DNA of 64,000 nucleotides from DATFWC01 sp963777755 (lineage in GTDB: Bacteria; Pseudomonadota; Alphaproteobacteria; Rhizobiales; Xanthobacteraceae): NCBI GenBank assembly GCA_963777755.1, contig CAVZSC010000021.1, positions 62,001 to 126,000 of the forward strand, given 5' to 3'. Below, in pieces: positions 25,801 to 33,056 of the stretch (positions are counted from its first letter, which is position 1; each line of letters opens with the position of its first letter). Under the pieces are notes generated by a model that worked only from the letters and a program-made list of their open reading frames with translations, was not told the DNA's origin and did not search any database. Made by a program: the position numbers and the translations under genes.

Positions 25801-26404
25801 CGATCGACTCGGTCGCGATCGCCAGGATGAGGCCGTCCTGGTGCTCGGTGGCGTCGATATGCCGCGTCCCAAACAGCACCGCGAACGTGGCCATCGCAAA
25901 GGCGACGAACAGCGCGATGTCGCCCAGCACCGGCTGCGTGACGCCGGGCTGGTCGGAAATGTGCGCCAGGATGGTGCCGAGCGAGGCCGACACCGCCTTG
26001 AGCTGCAGCGCGATGTAGGGGATCGTCCCGAAGATCGCGATCAGCGCGACCGTGGCGGCGACCGCCTGACGCTTGCCGTAGCGCGCGGCGATGAAGTCGG
26101 CGATCGACGTGATGTTCTGCGCCTTGGCGAGGCGCACGATGCGCATGATCAACGGCCAGCACAGGCCGAGCATGAGGATCGGACCGACATAGATGGTCAG
26201 GAACTCTAAGCCGGTGCGGGTCGCAAACCCGACCGAGCCGAAGAACGTCCAGGAGGTGCAGTAGATCGCCAGCGACAGCGGGTAGATCAGGAGCTGCGAT
26301 CGGCCGGCGCGGCGCAGCCGCATGCTGTCGCCATAGCTCGCCACGACGAACAGGAGCCCGATATAGCCGAGCGCAACCGCGACAATGACCCAGCCTTGCA
26401 GCAT
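22889..26404 (-). CDS. SSS-transporter/hybrid histidine kinase (CrbS-like)
   Basis: 1171 residues. The first half (about 1-500) is a sodium:solute-symporter-like membrane domain: LLIYPLSLAIYCTSWTFFGS, the ITSIADFIAARYGKRQAVAA segment, and about 13 helices. A linker and PAS domain follow (NREILQTALDHVRQGIAVFD). Next are HisKA with the phospho-acceptor His816 in AAASHDILQPLNAARL, an ATPase domain (NLISNAIKYTPKGRVL; GLGIPASKKKVIF; GLGLGLSIVERIARML) and a C-terminal receiver with Asp1099 in LLVDYHLDEG. CrbS proteins of this layout sense short-chain carboxylate flux and control acs through CrbR. The start is at MLQGWVIVAVALGY, with AGGAGC ahead. Target genes here are inferred to include the adjacent symporter operon. 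Confidence 0.9.
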   Translation of the reverse strand: MLQGWVIVAVALGYIGLLFVVASYGDSMRLRRAGRSQLLIYPLSLAIYCTSWTFFGSVGFATRTGLEFLTIYVGPILMLGLCWPLIMRIVRLAKAQNITSIADFIAARYGKRQAVAATVALIAIFGTIPYIALQLKAVSASLGTILAHISDQPGVTQPVLGDIALFVAFAMATFAVLFGTRHIDATEHQDGLILAIATESIVKLVAFLAVGIFVTFVMFDGPGQLFARAMEQPRIASVLTREPQFGTLLAMTLLSFFAIVLLPRQFHVMVVENNSEAEIRRAAWVFPAYLVLINLFVVPIAVAGLLHFPFGKMDSDMFVLALPLAAGSDVLTIAAFVGGLSAATAMVIVESVALAIMISNDIVVPLVLKRREALVAGYRDMGALLLMVRRVAIFAIFFLAYMYYRSAGEAQLASIGLLSFAAVAQLAPAFFGGLAWRRGTARGAIAGMTIGLLTWAYTLLLPNFADIGLVGHGILTRGPWEIALLKPQALLGLDLPPLVHGVVWSLALNVIAYVAFSLARAPESIERLQANLFVPSALAPMTPSFRLWRSSVTVEELTATVSRYLGEERTRASLESFAATRRISLEPGHEADFHLLRYAEHLLASAIGAASSRLVLSLLLRKRTVSTAAALKLLDDANTAIQYNREILQTALDHVRQGIAVFDKDLQLICWNRQFGEILDLPPEFVRLGIRLDEILRFNAERGALGAGEVEELVRERSVRYVSGAEPYLERFAARGLVIEVRANRMPDGGFVMTLTDITPSVEAAEALERANETLEGRVRERTEELTRLNAALARAKAEADDANISKTRFVAAASHDILQPLNAARLYVTSLVERQGPGEDGRLVENLDASLEAVEEILSALLDISRLDTGALKPELTSFRIDEILRQLEVEFTPLAKAKGLELTFVASSCAVRSDRRLLRRLLQNLISNAIKYTPKGRVLVGCRRDGKRLRFDVYDTGLGIPASKKKVIFKEFHRLDQGARVARGLGLGLSIVERIARMLGHKVDLKSTPTRGSHFSVEVPLAPALPSDARARELQRVDPGQLADMVVLCVDNDAQILDGMETLLGGWGCSVYKAADAKSAIAALADAKATPHGLLVDYHLDEGNGIDAIVQLRWRFGSDLPAILITADRSPHVRQDAQRRSIQVLHKPVKPAALRALIAQWRAHRVAAE

Positions 26405-26516
26405 GATCGCTCCTGCGCCACCTTGGCGAGGCACGACGATACCCTTGCGCCGAGCGCCCGTCAGGTCAAGGCGATCCGGGCGTTCTCGTAGCTGGTGGGA
26501 TTTCCGGGAGAAGCCT

Positions 26517-27134
26517 ATGGGCTGGCTCGACTTTCTGCGGCGCCGGCCGCCGCGCATCGACGATGGGGCGGGCCTCTCCGTATTCATCGACGCGCGCGCC
26601 GCCTTCCTGGTGCAGAAAGGGATCTACGAATATGCGCGGGCGCGCGCCGGCCATTACGCCAAAGTCCTGTTTCGCGAGCGGGAGTTTCTCGATGCCGTGG
26701 AGCTGGCGCGATGGCAGGCCTATCCGCTCGGGCTCGCCATGGTCGGCGAGCTGGTCGAGGGGATGCTGCGGGAGGCAGCGGACGAGGATCGGCAAGCGGT
26801 GCTCGAAGGGCTCATTGCCATCGTTCTCAGGGTGTTCGACCGCTATTCGCTGCCCGCGCCCATCAGCGCCGCCGATTGGCAGGGGTTGCGCGACGAGCTC
26901 GCCCGGCGCCTCGCTGCCGTGTCGCTGCACCCGCCGAAGCCGGCGAAGGACATCCCGGAGCCATTCATCCAGCGCTATTTCGACCTGATGCCGATCCACG
27001 CGAAGTTGCGCGCGAGCGAATTCCCGACCATTGGCAACTATCTCAAGGTCACGCTGTGCAACATCCATGACCAGCTCGAGCCCCGCCTGGACGTCCCCGG
27101 CGTGGTGGCGGCGTTGCGGGCCGGCGAGCGATGA
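26517..27134 (+). CDS. Hypothetical cytoplasmic protein
   Basis: 205 residues, mostly helical and acidic/basic mixed, starting MGWLDFLRRRPPRIDDGAGL with GGGAG ahead. No signal peptide or membrane segment. Notable stretches: FIDARAAFLVQKGIYEYARA, RAGHYAKVLFREREFLDAVE, and RASEFPTIGNYLKVTLCNIH near the end. Its stop overlaps the start of the exonuclease-CBS-DUF294 gene (ATGA), so the two are translationally coupled and probably work together. It is divergent from the CrbS-like kinase. Family not recognised. Confidence 0.75.
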   Translation: MGWLDFLRRRPPRIDDGAGLSVFIDARAAFLVQKGIYEYARARAGHYAKVLFREREFLDAVELARWQAYPLGLAMVGELVEGMLREAADEDRQAVLEGLIAIVLRVFDRYSLPAPISAADWQGLRDELARRLAAVSLHPPKPAKDIPEPFIQRYFDLMPIHAKLRASEFPTIGNYLKVTLCNIHDQLEPRLDVPGVVAALRAGER

Positions 27135-29260
27135 TCGGGCGCAACCCGACCCCGCTGATTGCGCTCGATGCCGTGGTGATCGATACCGAAACGACTGGGC
27201 TCGATCCCGCCAAGGCCCGCATCGTCGAAGTCGCCGCCGTTCGGATCGCTGCCGGGCGCATCGACGCGGCGGAGCCGTTTCGCATGCTGGTGCGGCCCGA
27301 TGAGCCGATTCCGGCGAGCTCGACCCGCATCCACGGCATCGACGATGCGGCCGTGGCGGCTGCGAACGGCTTCGCCGGCGTCTGGCCGGCGTTTTCCGCC
27401 TTCATCGGCGATCGCGTGGTGATCGGCCACACCCTCGGATTCGATCTTGCGGTGCTCAAGCGCGAATGCGATCGCGCCGCGCTCGCCTGGAAGCGCCCGC
27501 GCGCCCTCGACACGCGCCTCCTGGCGGAAGTCGTGCGTCCCGATCTCGCCGGCTTCTCGCTCGACCAGGTCGCCGCCTGGCTCGGCGTGACCGTCGACGG
27601 GCGCCACTCCGCGCTCGCCGACGCGACGACCACCGCACAGGTGTTTCTCGCCCTGTTGCCGAAACTGCGGGAAGGCGGCATCCGCACCCTGGCGGAAGCC
27701 GAGCAGGCCTGCCGCGCCCTGACCGACGTGCTCGAGCAGCAGCACCGAGCGGGTTGGCTGGAGCCGGTGGAAGCGCCAAGCAGGCGGGATGCGGAACGCT
27801 TGCTCGCCCGCATCGACATCTATCCCTATCGCCATCGCATCAAGGACGTGATGAGCGCGCCGCCTCGGCTGATCGCCGCCGAAGCGAGCATCGGCGATGC
27901 CCTCAAGGTCATGGCGGCGGCGCGCATCTCGTCGCTGTTCGTGACGCCGCAGGCGGCGGCCGGCACTGGGCTGCGGACCGACGATACTGGAATCATCACC
28001 GAACGCGACGTCATGCGGGCGCTGGCCGATTGCGGACCCCAGGCCCTCGAGACGCCGGTCGGAAAGGTCATGAGCGCCCCGCTGGCCGCCGTGCCGGCAG
28101 AGGCCTTCGTCTACCGCGCGATCGGGCGGATGAGCCGGCTTGGGGTTCGCCATCTCGGCGTCACCGACGAAGACGGGTACGTTGTCGGCGCCCTGTCGGC
28201 ACGCGACCTGTTGCGGCTGCGCGCCGAAGACGCGGTGTCGCTCGGCGACGAGATCGATACGGCCGGGCACGCCGCGGACCTGGCACGAGCATGGGCCAAG
28301 CTTCCGCAGGTTGCGGCGGGGCTTCTCGCCGAGAGCCTTTCCGGCCACGACGTCGCCGGCGTGGTGTCGCGCGAGCTCGGAGCCCTGACGCGTCAGGCCG
28401 CCGTCGTCGCCGAGCGTGAGATGCTGCGGGAGGGACACGGCGCGCCGCCCTGTCCCTACGCGCTCGCGGTGCTCGGCTCGGCGGGCCGCGGCGAGAGCCT
28501 GATGGCGCTCGACCAGGACAACGCGCTGGTATTCGCCGAGGGCGACCCCGGCGGCGCCCAAGACCGATGGTTCGAGGCCTTGAGCAAGCGCGTCGCCGAT
28601 ATCCTCAACGAGGTCGGCGTGCCCTATTGTCGCGGTGGCGTGATGGCGAAGAACCCGCACTGGCGCGGCTCGTTGGCCACGTGGCGAGAGCGCGTGGCGG
28701 ACTGGATCGGGCGATTGCGCCCGGACGACCTGATGTCCGTCGACATCTTCTTCGACATGCGCGCGGTGCACGGAGATGCGCGGCTCGCCAACGGCCTGTG
28801 GCGGGAAAGCTTCGAGCTGGCGGCCGGCCAGACCGCGTTCGCCAAGCTTCTCGCCGAAGCCGCCGGCACGACCGAGCCGGGCCTCAACCTGTTCGGCGGC
28901 TTCCGCACCCGACAAGGGCGGATCGATCTCAAGAGGTCAGGACTGTTCGGCATCGTCATGCTCGCGCGCGTGCTCGCCATTCGTCATGGCGTGGTCGAGC
29001 GGGCGACGCCCGCACGCCTGATCGGCCTCAAGGCGCTCGGACTCGGGGCCGAGCGCGATCTCGATCAACTCGTTGCGGCGCACGGGGTCTTCCTCGACCT
29101 GATCCTGCGCCAGCAGATCGAGGACGTTCATGGCGGATTGAACACCTCCAATGCGGTCCTGGTGAAGCGTCTGACCCGCGAGGCTCGCGATCGATTGCAT
29201 ACGGCGCTGGCGTCGGTCCGACACCTCGACGCACTGATCCGCGATCTCCTGTTTCGGTAA
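27131..29260 (+). CDS. DnaQ-type exonuclease-CBS-DUF294 nucleotidyltransferase fusion
   Basis: 709 residues in three parts. (1) Residues 10-175: DEDDh exonuclease, with Asp18/Glu20 in DTETTG, His100 and Asp105 in GHTLGFDL, and His159/Asp164 in RHSALAD. (2) About 235-365: two CBS motifs (IKDVMSAPPRLIAAEASIGD; VGKVMSAPLAAVPAEAFVYR). (3) From about 440: a DUF294 nucleotidyltransferase like GlnD, with GSAGRGE (449-455) and the acidic DQD (461-463), then a helical C-terminal domain. In gammaproteobacteria separate DnaQ-like and CBS-DUF294 proteins accompany acetate-type symporters. Here they are one chain beside the CrbS-like kinase. All catalytic residues appear intact; the substrates are unknown. 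Confidence 0.88.
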   Translation: MIGRNPTPLIALDAVVIDTETTGLDPAKARIVEVAAVRIAAGRIDAAEPFRMLVRPDEPIPASSTRIHGIDDAAVAAANGFAGVWPAFSAFIGDRVVIGHTLGFDLAVLKRECDRAALAWKRPRALDTRLLAEVVRPDLAGFSLDQVAAWLGVTVDGRHSALADATTTAQVFLALLPKLREGGIRTLAEAEQACRALTDVLEQQHRAGWLEPVEAPSRRDAERLLARIDIYPYRHRIKDVMSAPPRLIAAEASIGDALKVMAAARISSLFVTPQAAAGTGLRTDDTGIITERDVMRALADCGPQALETPVGKVMSAPLAAVPAEAFVYRAIGRMSRLGVRHLGVTDEDGYVVGALSARDLLRLRAEDAVSLGDEIDTAGHAADLARAWAKLPQVAAGLLAESLSGHDVAGVVSRELGALTRQAAVVAEREMLREGHGAPPCPYALAVLGSAGRGESLMALDQDNALVFAEGDPGGAQDRWFEALSKRVADILNEVGVPYCRGGVMAKNPHWRGSLATWRERVADWIGRLRPDDLMSVDIFFDMRAVHGDARLANGLWRESFELAAGQTAFAKLLAEAAGTTEPGLNLFGGFRTRQGRIDLKRSGLFGIVMLARVLAIRHGVVERATPARLIGLKALGLGAERDLDQLVAAHGVFLDLILRQQIEDVHGGLNTSNAVLVKRLTREARDRLHTALASVRHLDALIRDLLFR

Positions 29261-29290
29261 GGCCTCAAGCGCCAATCAAGGAGGAGCACC

Positions 29291-29470
29291 ATGCTGGAGG
29301 AATTCAAGAAATCTGCCCTCTCAAGGAAACGTGGTCGACCTCGCGATCGGCGTGATCATCGGCACCGCCTTCGGCCGGATCGTCGAGTCGCTTGTCGGCG
29401 ATATTTTTCGTGCCGGTGATCGGCGCGACCGCCGGCGGCCTCGATTTCTCCAACTACCTCACACTCAGAT
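29291..29470 (+). pseudogene. mscL: mscL remnant (large-conductance mechanosensitive channel)
   Basis: The start of MscL survives in three frames. MLEEFKKSAL (29291-29320) has AAGGAGGAG ahead; VVDLAIGVIIGTAFGRIVES and LVGDIF follow in a second frame from 29331; PVIGATAGGLDFSNYL follows in a third, ending near 29466. After that nothing of MscL is left: helix 2 and the C-terminal bundle are missing. Two frameshifts and a truncation make it non-functional as a channel. The second frame stays open into the kinase gene downstream. Confidence 0.85.
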
Positions 29471-29552
29471 ACCGCAACCGCACGGGACAATTGCTTTTTT
29501 GCCGGCGGACAAGCAATTTGCAGCGAAATTGCCGAGGAGATTCGTCATCGAC

Positions 29553-30680
29553 GTGCTGCCCGGTCCCACCGAGTCCGAGGCCCGGCTGGCGAGCGTGCTC
29601 GACACGGCAGTGGACGGGATCATCTTGATTGATGACAAGGCGCGAATCCTGGTTTTCAACAAAGCCTGCGAACGGATGTTCGGATACACCTCGGCGGAGA
29701 TCCTCGGCCGCAACGTCAAGGCGATCATGCCGCCGGAATTTGCCCATTATCACGACCGCTATGTGGCCGACTACATTCGTACCGGCATCGCCAAAATGAT
29801 CGGTATCGGCCGGGAAGTGCGTGGCCAGCACCGGGATGGCACGACTTTTCCAGTCCAGCTGTCGGTGGGCGAGGTCTACGCACCCGAAGGACGCCAATTC
29901 TTCGGGGTCCTGCGCGATCTGCGACAGCGCCAAGCGGAAGAATCGCGGCTCAACCAGCTCCAGGCCGATCTCGTCCATCTGGCGCGGGTCTCGGCGATGG
30001 ACGAAATGGGCGCGGCGCTCGCGCACGAGCTCAACCAGCCGCTGACCGCGGTGATGCTTTATCTGCAGGCGATCAAGCGGGCGCACGAGGCGGACCCGAA
30101 CGGCGGGGTGTTGTCGCCAGCCGCCCTGGCGATCTTCGACAAGGCGCTGCGCGAAGCGGAGCGGGCCGGCAAGATCATCCAACGCATGCGCCATTTCGTC
30201 GAAAAGCGCGAGCCCAGGCGCCGCCGCCTCGATCTCAATCCGCTCATCGACGATGCAGTGGAGCTCACGCTGTTGGGCAGCCTGCCCGGCACGCGCATCG
30301 ATCGGACGCTCGCGCCCGACTTGCCGCAGGTCACCGTCGATCCGGTGCAGATCCAACAGATCGTCGTCAACCTGCTGCGCAACGCGATCGATGCGGTGCG
30401 CGGACGCGAGAAACCCGAAGTGCGTATCGCCAGCAGGCGTTCCGGCAACCTGGTGGAAGTCACAGTCGCGGACAACGGACCGGGCATCCCGGCCGACACC
30501 CTGCCGAACCTGTTCCGCGCCTTCTCGTCATCGAAGGGAGATGGGCTCGGCCTCGGCTTGGCGATTTCCCGAACCATCGCCCAGACCCACGGCGGCGATC
30601 TGACGGTCGATGCCGGCGGGGCCGACCGCGGCGCCTGCTTCACGCTTCACCTGCCGGTTCCTGCCAGCGGCCAAGATTGA
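29553..30680 (+). CDS. FixL-like PAS sensor histidine kinase with haem-PAS residues
   Basis: From the GTG at 29553, 375 residues. The PAS domain (about 8-125) reads like FixL: LVFNKACERMFGYTSAEILG, RNVKAIMPPEFAHYHDRYVA, then KMIGIGREVRGQHRDGTTFP. The YHD histidine (residue 67) aligns with the proximal haem ligand of rhizobial FixL, and the GIGR arginine aligns with the FixL ligand-sensing arginine. Two other distal-pocket positions differ (Asp and Lys instead of Arg and His). HisKA has His158 in LAHELNQPLTAV; the ATPase has NLLRNAIDAV, DNGPGIP and GLGLGLAISRTIAQ. The frame is open back to 29331 inside the mscL remnant, so the start is uncertain. Next gene is FixJ-like. Probable oxygen or redox sensor. 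Confidence 0.82.
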   Translation: MLPGPTESEARLASVLDTAVDGIILIDDKARILVFNKACERMFGYTSAEILGRNVKAIMPPEFAHYHDRYVADYIRTGIAKMIGIGREVRGQHRDGTTFPVQLSVGEVYAPEGRQFFGVLRDLRQRQAEESRLNQLQADLVHLARVSAMDEMGAALAHELNQPLTAVMLYLQAIKRAHEADPNGGVLSPAALAIFDKALREAERAGKIIQRMRHFVEKREPRRRRLDLNPLIDDAVELTLLGSLPGTRIDRTLAPDLPQVTVDPVQIQQIVVNLLRNAIDAVRGREKPEVRIASRRSGNLVEVTVADNGPGIPADTLPNLFRAFSSSKGDGLGLGLAISRTIAQTHGGDLTVDAGGADRGACFTLHLPVPASGQD

Positions 30681-30717
30681 TGGGGCAGATAGAGCCGAAA
30701 CAACGGAGGACATGAAG

Positions 30718-31344
30718 ATGTCTCACGGGCCCAGCAACAACGAGATCATCATCGTCGATGATGATCCGGCGGTGCGCGACGCGCTGTCGGTCGTACTCAC
30801 GCTCGAAGGATATCACGTCACCGGCTACGGCGACGGGCAATCGCTGTTGAATGCCGCGCGCAACCGAGTCCCATCCTGCATCCTGCTCGATGTCCATATG
30901 CCGGGCCGCTCCGGCCTCGACATCCTCAAGGAGCTCAACGCGCAGGATTACGACGCCCCGATCTTCATCATCTCCGGCCAGGGCGACATTCCGATGGCGG
31001 TGGACGCGATCAAGAACGGCGCGCTCGACTTCATCGAGAAACCGTTCGACGCAGATACGGTCGTGTCGCGGGTGCGCGAGGCGATCGAGGCATGGGGGCG
31101 GCGCAAGGAGAGTGGGGAGTCATCTGATCTGCTCGCGCTCTCGTTCCCGGGCCGCGACGCGCTGACGCCGCGCGAGCGCGAAGTGCTCGCCCAGATCGCC
31201 GCCGGCTCGTCGAACAAGGAAGCCGGGCGCCACCTGGGCATCAGCCCGCGCACGATCGAGGTCCACCGCGCCCGCATCATGGAGAAGCTCGGCGCCAAGA
31301 ACGCCGCCGACCTCGTCCGCATCGTGATGAGCGAGCGCCACTAG
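30718..31344 (+). CDS. FixJ-like response regulator
   Basis: 208 residues. The receiver has VDDDP (13-17), phospho-acceptor Asp58 in ILLDVHMPG, the FixJ-type ISGQGDIPMAVDAIKNGALD and the lysine of EKPFD. A LuxR/FixJ helix-turn-helix follows (LTPREREVLAQIAAGSSNKE; GRHLGISPRTIEVHRARIME). The second of two close ATGs is used because GGAGGA is correctly spaced for it. It follows the FixL-like kinase by 37 bp and is its likely partner. FixJ proteins activate fixK, and a FixK-type gene lies 0.9 kb downstream. Confidence 0.9.
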   Translation: MSHGPSNNEIIIVDDDPAVRDALSVVLTLEGYHVTGYGDGQSLLNAARNRVPSCILLDVHMPGRSGLDILKELNAQDYDAPIFIISGQGDIPMAVDAIKNGALDFIEKPFDADTVVSRVREAIEAWGRRKESGESSDLLALSFPGRDALTPREREVLAQIAAGSSNKEAGRHLGISPRTIEVHRARIMEKLGAKNAADLVRIVMSERH

Positions 31345-31348
31345 TCTA

Positions 31349-31426
31349 GCTAGTGCTCCGATTCCGAATTTCGCATCACTTCGCGGCGTCCTCCTGGCGA
31401 AATTCGGAATCATAAGGAGCACTAGC
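31349..31426. repeat. Hairpin repeat 1 (CTAGTGC-ended, bulged)
   Basis: A long imperfect inverted repeat. The left arm 31349-31374 (starting GCTAGTGCTCC) pairs with 31397-31426 (ending GGAGCACTAGC). The arms are complementary except for an extra ATAA in the right arm. It lies directly behind the FixJ-like gene and could end its transcript. It is a sister of the element at 31441-31517. Confidence 0.75.
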
Positions 31427-31440
31427 AAAATCAATGGTTT

Positions 31441-31517
31441 CTAGTGCGGCTTATGGATTTGAATTTCCTACAAGAGATTGCGGCGAACTGATAGGAAATT
31501 CAAATCCGCCGCACTAG
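31441..31517. repeat. Hairpin repeat 2 (CTAGTGC-ended, bulged, opposite orientation)
   Basis: The left arm 31441-31469 (starting CTAGTGCGGC) pairs with 31493-31517 (ending GCCGCACTAG), with an extra TTAT in the left arm. TTAT is the reverse complement of the ATAA bulge in repeat 1, so the two share one architecture but are inverted relative to each other, while their stem sequences differ. With repeat 1 they fill most of the 341-bp gap before the next gene. Confidence 0.75.
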
Positions 31518-31685
31518 GTCGGGAGACTGAATCCGGCCGCTGCCCACGGCAGACGCTCGCGACCCGCGCCGTCAGTAGACCGGCTCGATCGCGGGCCAGG
31601 AACGGGCACGCGTTTCTACGCATTGATTCAGCGTTTGGCCGGTCCAAAATGCCGGCTCGTTCGGCCAGCGTCGAGCCCGCCTGCG

Positions 31686-32039
31686 GTGACCATTCATATC
31701 GTCGAGGATGATCTGGCGGTACGCGATTCGCTCGCGGTCCTGCTCGAGAACATGGGCCATCAGGTCGCCTGCTATGCCGATGGCGAAACCTTCCTGCGCG
31801 CCGCGCAGGCGCTCGCCGGGGATGCGATCATCATCGATCTCGAGCTGCCCGGCATCAGCGGCCCGGAGGTGATCCGGCGCCTGCAACAGCACGAGCAACC
31901 GCCGCGGATCATCGTCATTTCCGGTCAGCCCGAGGCCGCTATGAGGAGAGAGCTGAGCGGAATCGCGGTGCCACACCTCCTGCGCAAGCCGCTGACGGTC
32001 GAGGATCTCGCTCCCTGCCTGACGCCGCGTGCGCCGTGA
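31686..32039 (+). CDS. Single-domain receiver (FixJ-receiver-like)
   Basis: 117 residues from a GTG: TIHIVEDDLAVRDSLAVLLE, phospho-acceptor Asp in AIIIDLELPGISGPEVIRRL, IIVISGQPE and the switch lysine in LLRKPL. There is no output domain. It resembles a FixJ receiver cut before the DNA-binding part and may act as a phosphate sink or competitor for the FixL-like kinase. No strong ribosome site; the upstream frame is open for another 21 codons. Confidence 0.72.
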   Translation: MTIHIVEDDLAVRDSLAVLLENMGHQVACYADGETFLRAAQALAGDAIIIDLELPGISGPEVIRRLQQHEQPPRIIVISGQPEAAMRRELSGIAVPHLLRKPLTVEDLAPCLTPRAP

Positions 32040-32206
32040 TCGGCGCCGCTTTGCGGTAGCGCGGTCACGCCTTGCGGCCTCATGGCACCGACGATGCGGG
32101 CTTTCCCTTACGGAACGCTCCTGAATTTCCTTTTGCCCGAACTCGCCTAAGCTGTTGACTGCTGTCTCGCCGTCCCATTCGGGAATCCCCGCGGCAGAGG
32201 ACCGAC

Positions 32207-32935
32207 ATGAAACAGCTTGCCGAAGACCGGATCGCGCCCTGGGGCACCCCCTGCGTGGCGCTCCATTCCAACTCGCCTGCCAGCCGCCCCACACCGATCG
32301 ATGCGCCGCGCGAGCACAAGCCCGAAGGTCAACGGCTGCGGTTTGCCACGCACACCTTGATCTTCCTGGAAGGCGACCGGGCACAACGCGTGTTCCAGGT
32401 CCTTGACGGCGCGGTCATGCTGTACAAGCTCCTGGCCGACGGCCGCCGCCAAGTGGTGGAGTTGCTCGGCCCCGGCGACATGTTCGGTCTTGCCCATCAA
32501 CCCGTCTACGACTGCTCCGCCGAGAGCCTCGTTCCCTGCACCATCATTTCATACGACCGCGCCGCCTTCGAGTGCTCGCCGGACCTCGTGCGTACCTTGA
32601 ACCAGCGCCTGCAGGCGCAGATCTGGGCGCTGCGCGAGCACGCCATGCTGCTCGGCCGCAAATCGGCGCTCGAGCGGGTCGCAACGTTCCTGATGCGCTA
32701 CGTACCCAATCGCGGCGGCCATGCTTGTCCGGGACCGCACGGCGACGGCGACGGCGCCAACGTGCGGCTCGCCCTGACTCGTCAGGAGATCGCCGATTAT
32801 CTCGGGCTGACGATCGAAACCGTTTCACGCGCCTTCTCCGAATTGCGTCGCCGCGGCGTGCTGGCGACCGACAAGCCGGAAGAGGTGCGCATCAATGACG
32901 TCTGTCGGGTCTGCCGCCTGACCGGAGCGCATTGA
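32207..32935 (+). CDS. Crp/Fnr-family regulator, FixK-type
   Basis: 242 residues. Cyclic-nucleotide-fold N-terminus (FATHTLIFLEGDRAQRVFQV; LLGPGDMFGLAHQPVYDCSA), a long dimer helix and a C-terminal helix-turn-helix, RQEIADYLGLTIETVSRAFS followed by ELRRRGVL. The recognition helix keeps the E-x-x-S-R pattern that reads TTGAT half-sites. The N-terminal cysteine cluster of oxygen-sensing FNR is absent (one Cys at 16), which points to FixK-like control through transcription. An odd CRVC sits near the C-terminus. AGAGGACC precedes the ATG. Downstream of the FixLJ-like pair; a matching site lies before hemA. Confidence 0.87.
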   Translation: MKQLAEDRIAPWGTPCVALHSNSPASRPTPIDAPREHKPEGQRLRFATHTLIFLEGDRAQRVFQVLDGAVMLYKLLADGRRQVVELLGPGDMFGLAHQPVYDCSAESLVPCTIISYDRAAFECSPDLVRTLNQRLQAQIWALREHAMLLGRKSALERVATFLMRYVPNRGGHACPGPHGDGDGANVRLALTRQEIADYLGLTIETVSRAFSELRRRGVLATDKPEEVRINDVCRVCRLTGAH

Positions 32936-33056
32936 TGGGCCGTTGAGTTCGAGGCGACGCTCTCCTCCTCCCGAGCGTTCACCTCTTGCCTGGCGCCGTA
33001 TCTTCGGATGCGGCGCTTTTTTTTTGCGTTGACGTTTCCGCTGCGCTGCTTCTCAA

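Noticed and set aside
24905..26209. 434-codon plus-strand frame opposite the CrbS-like kinase
   Set aside because: Antisense of the transmembrane domain gives a highly charged meaningless protein with no known domain.
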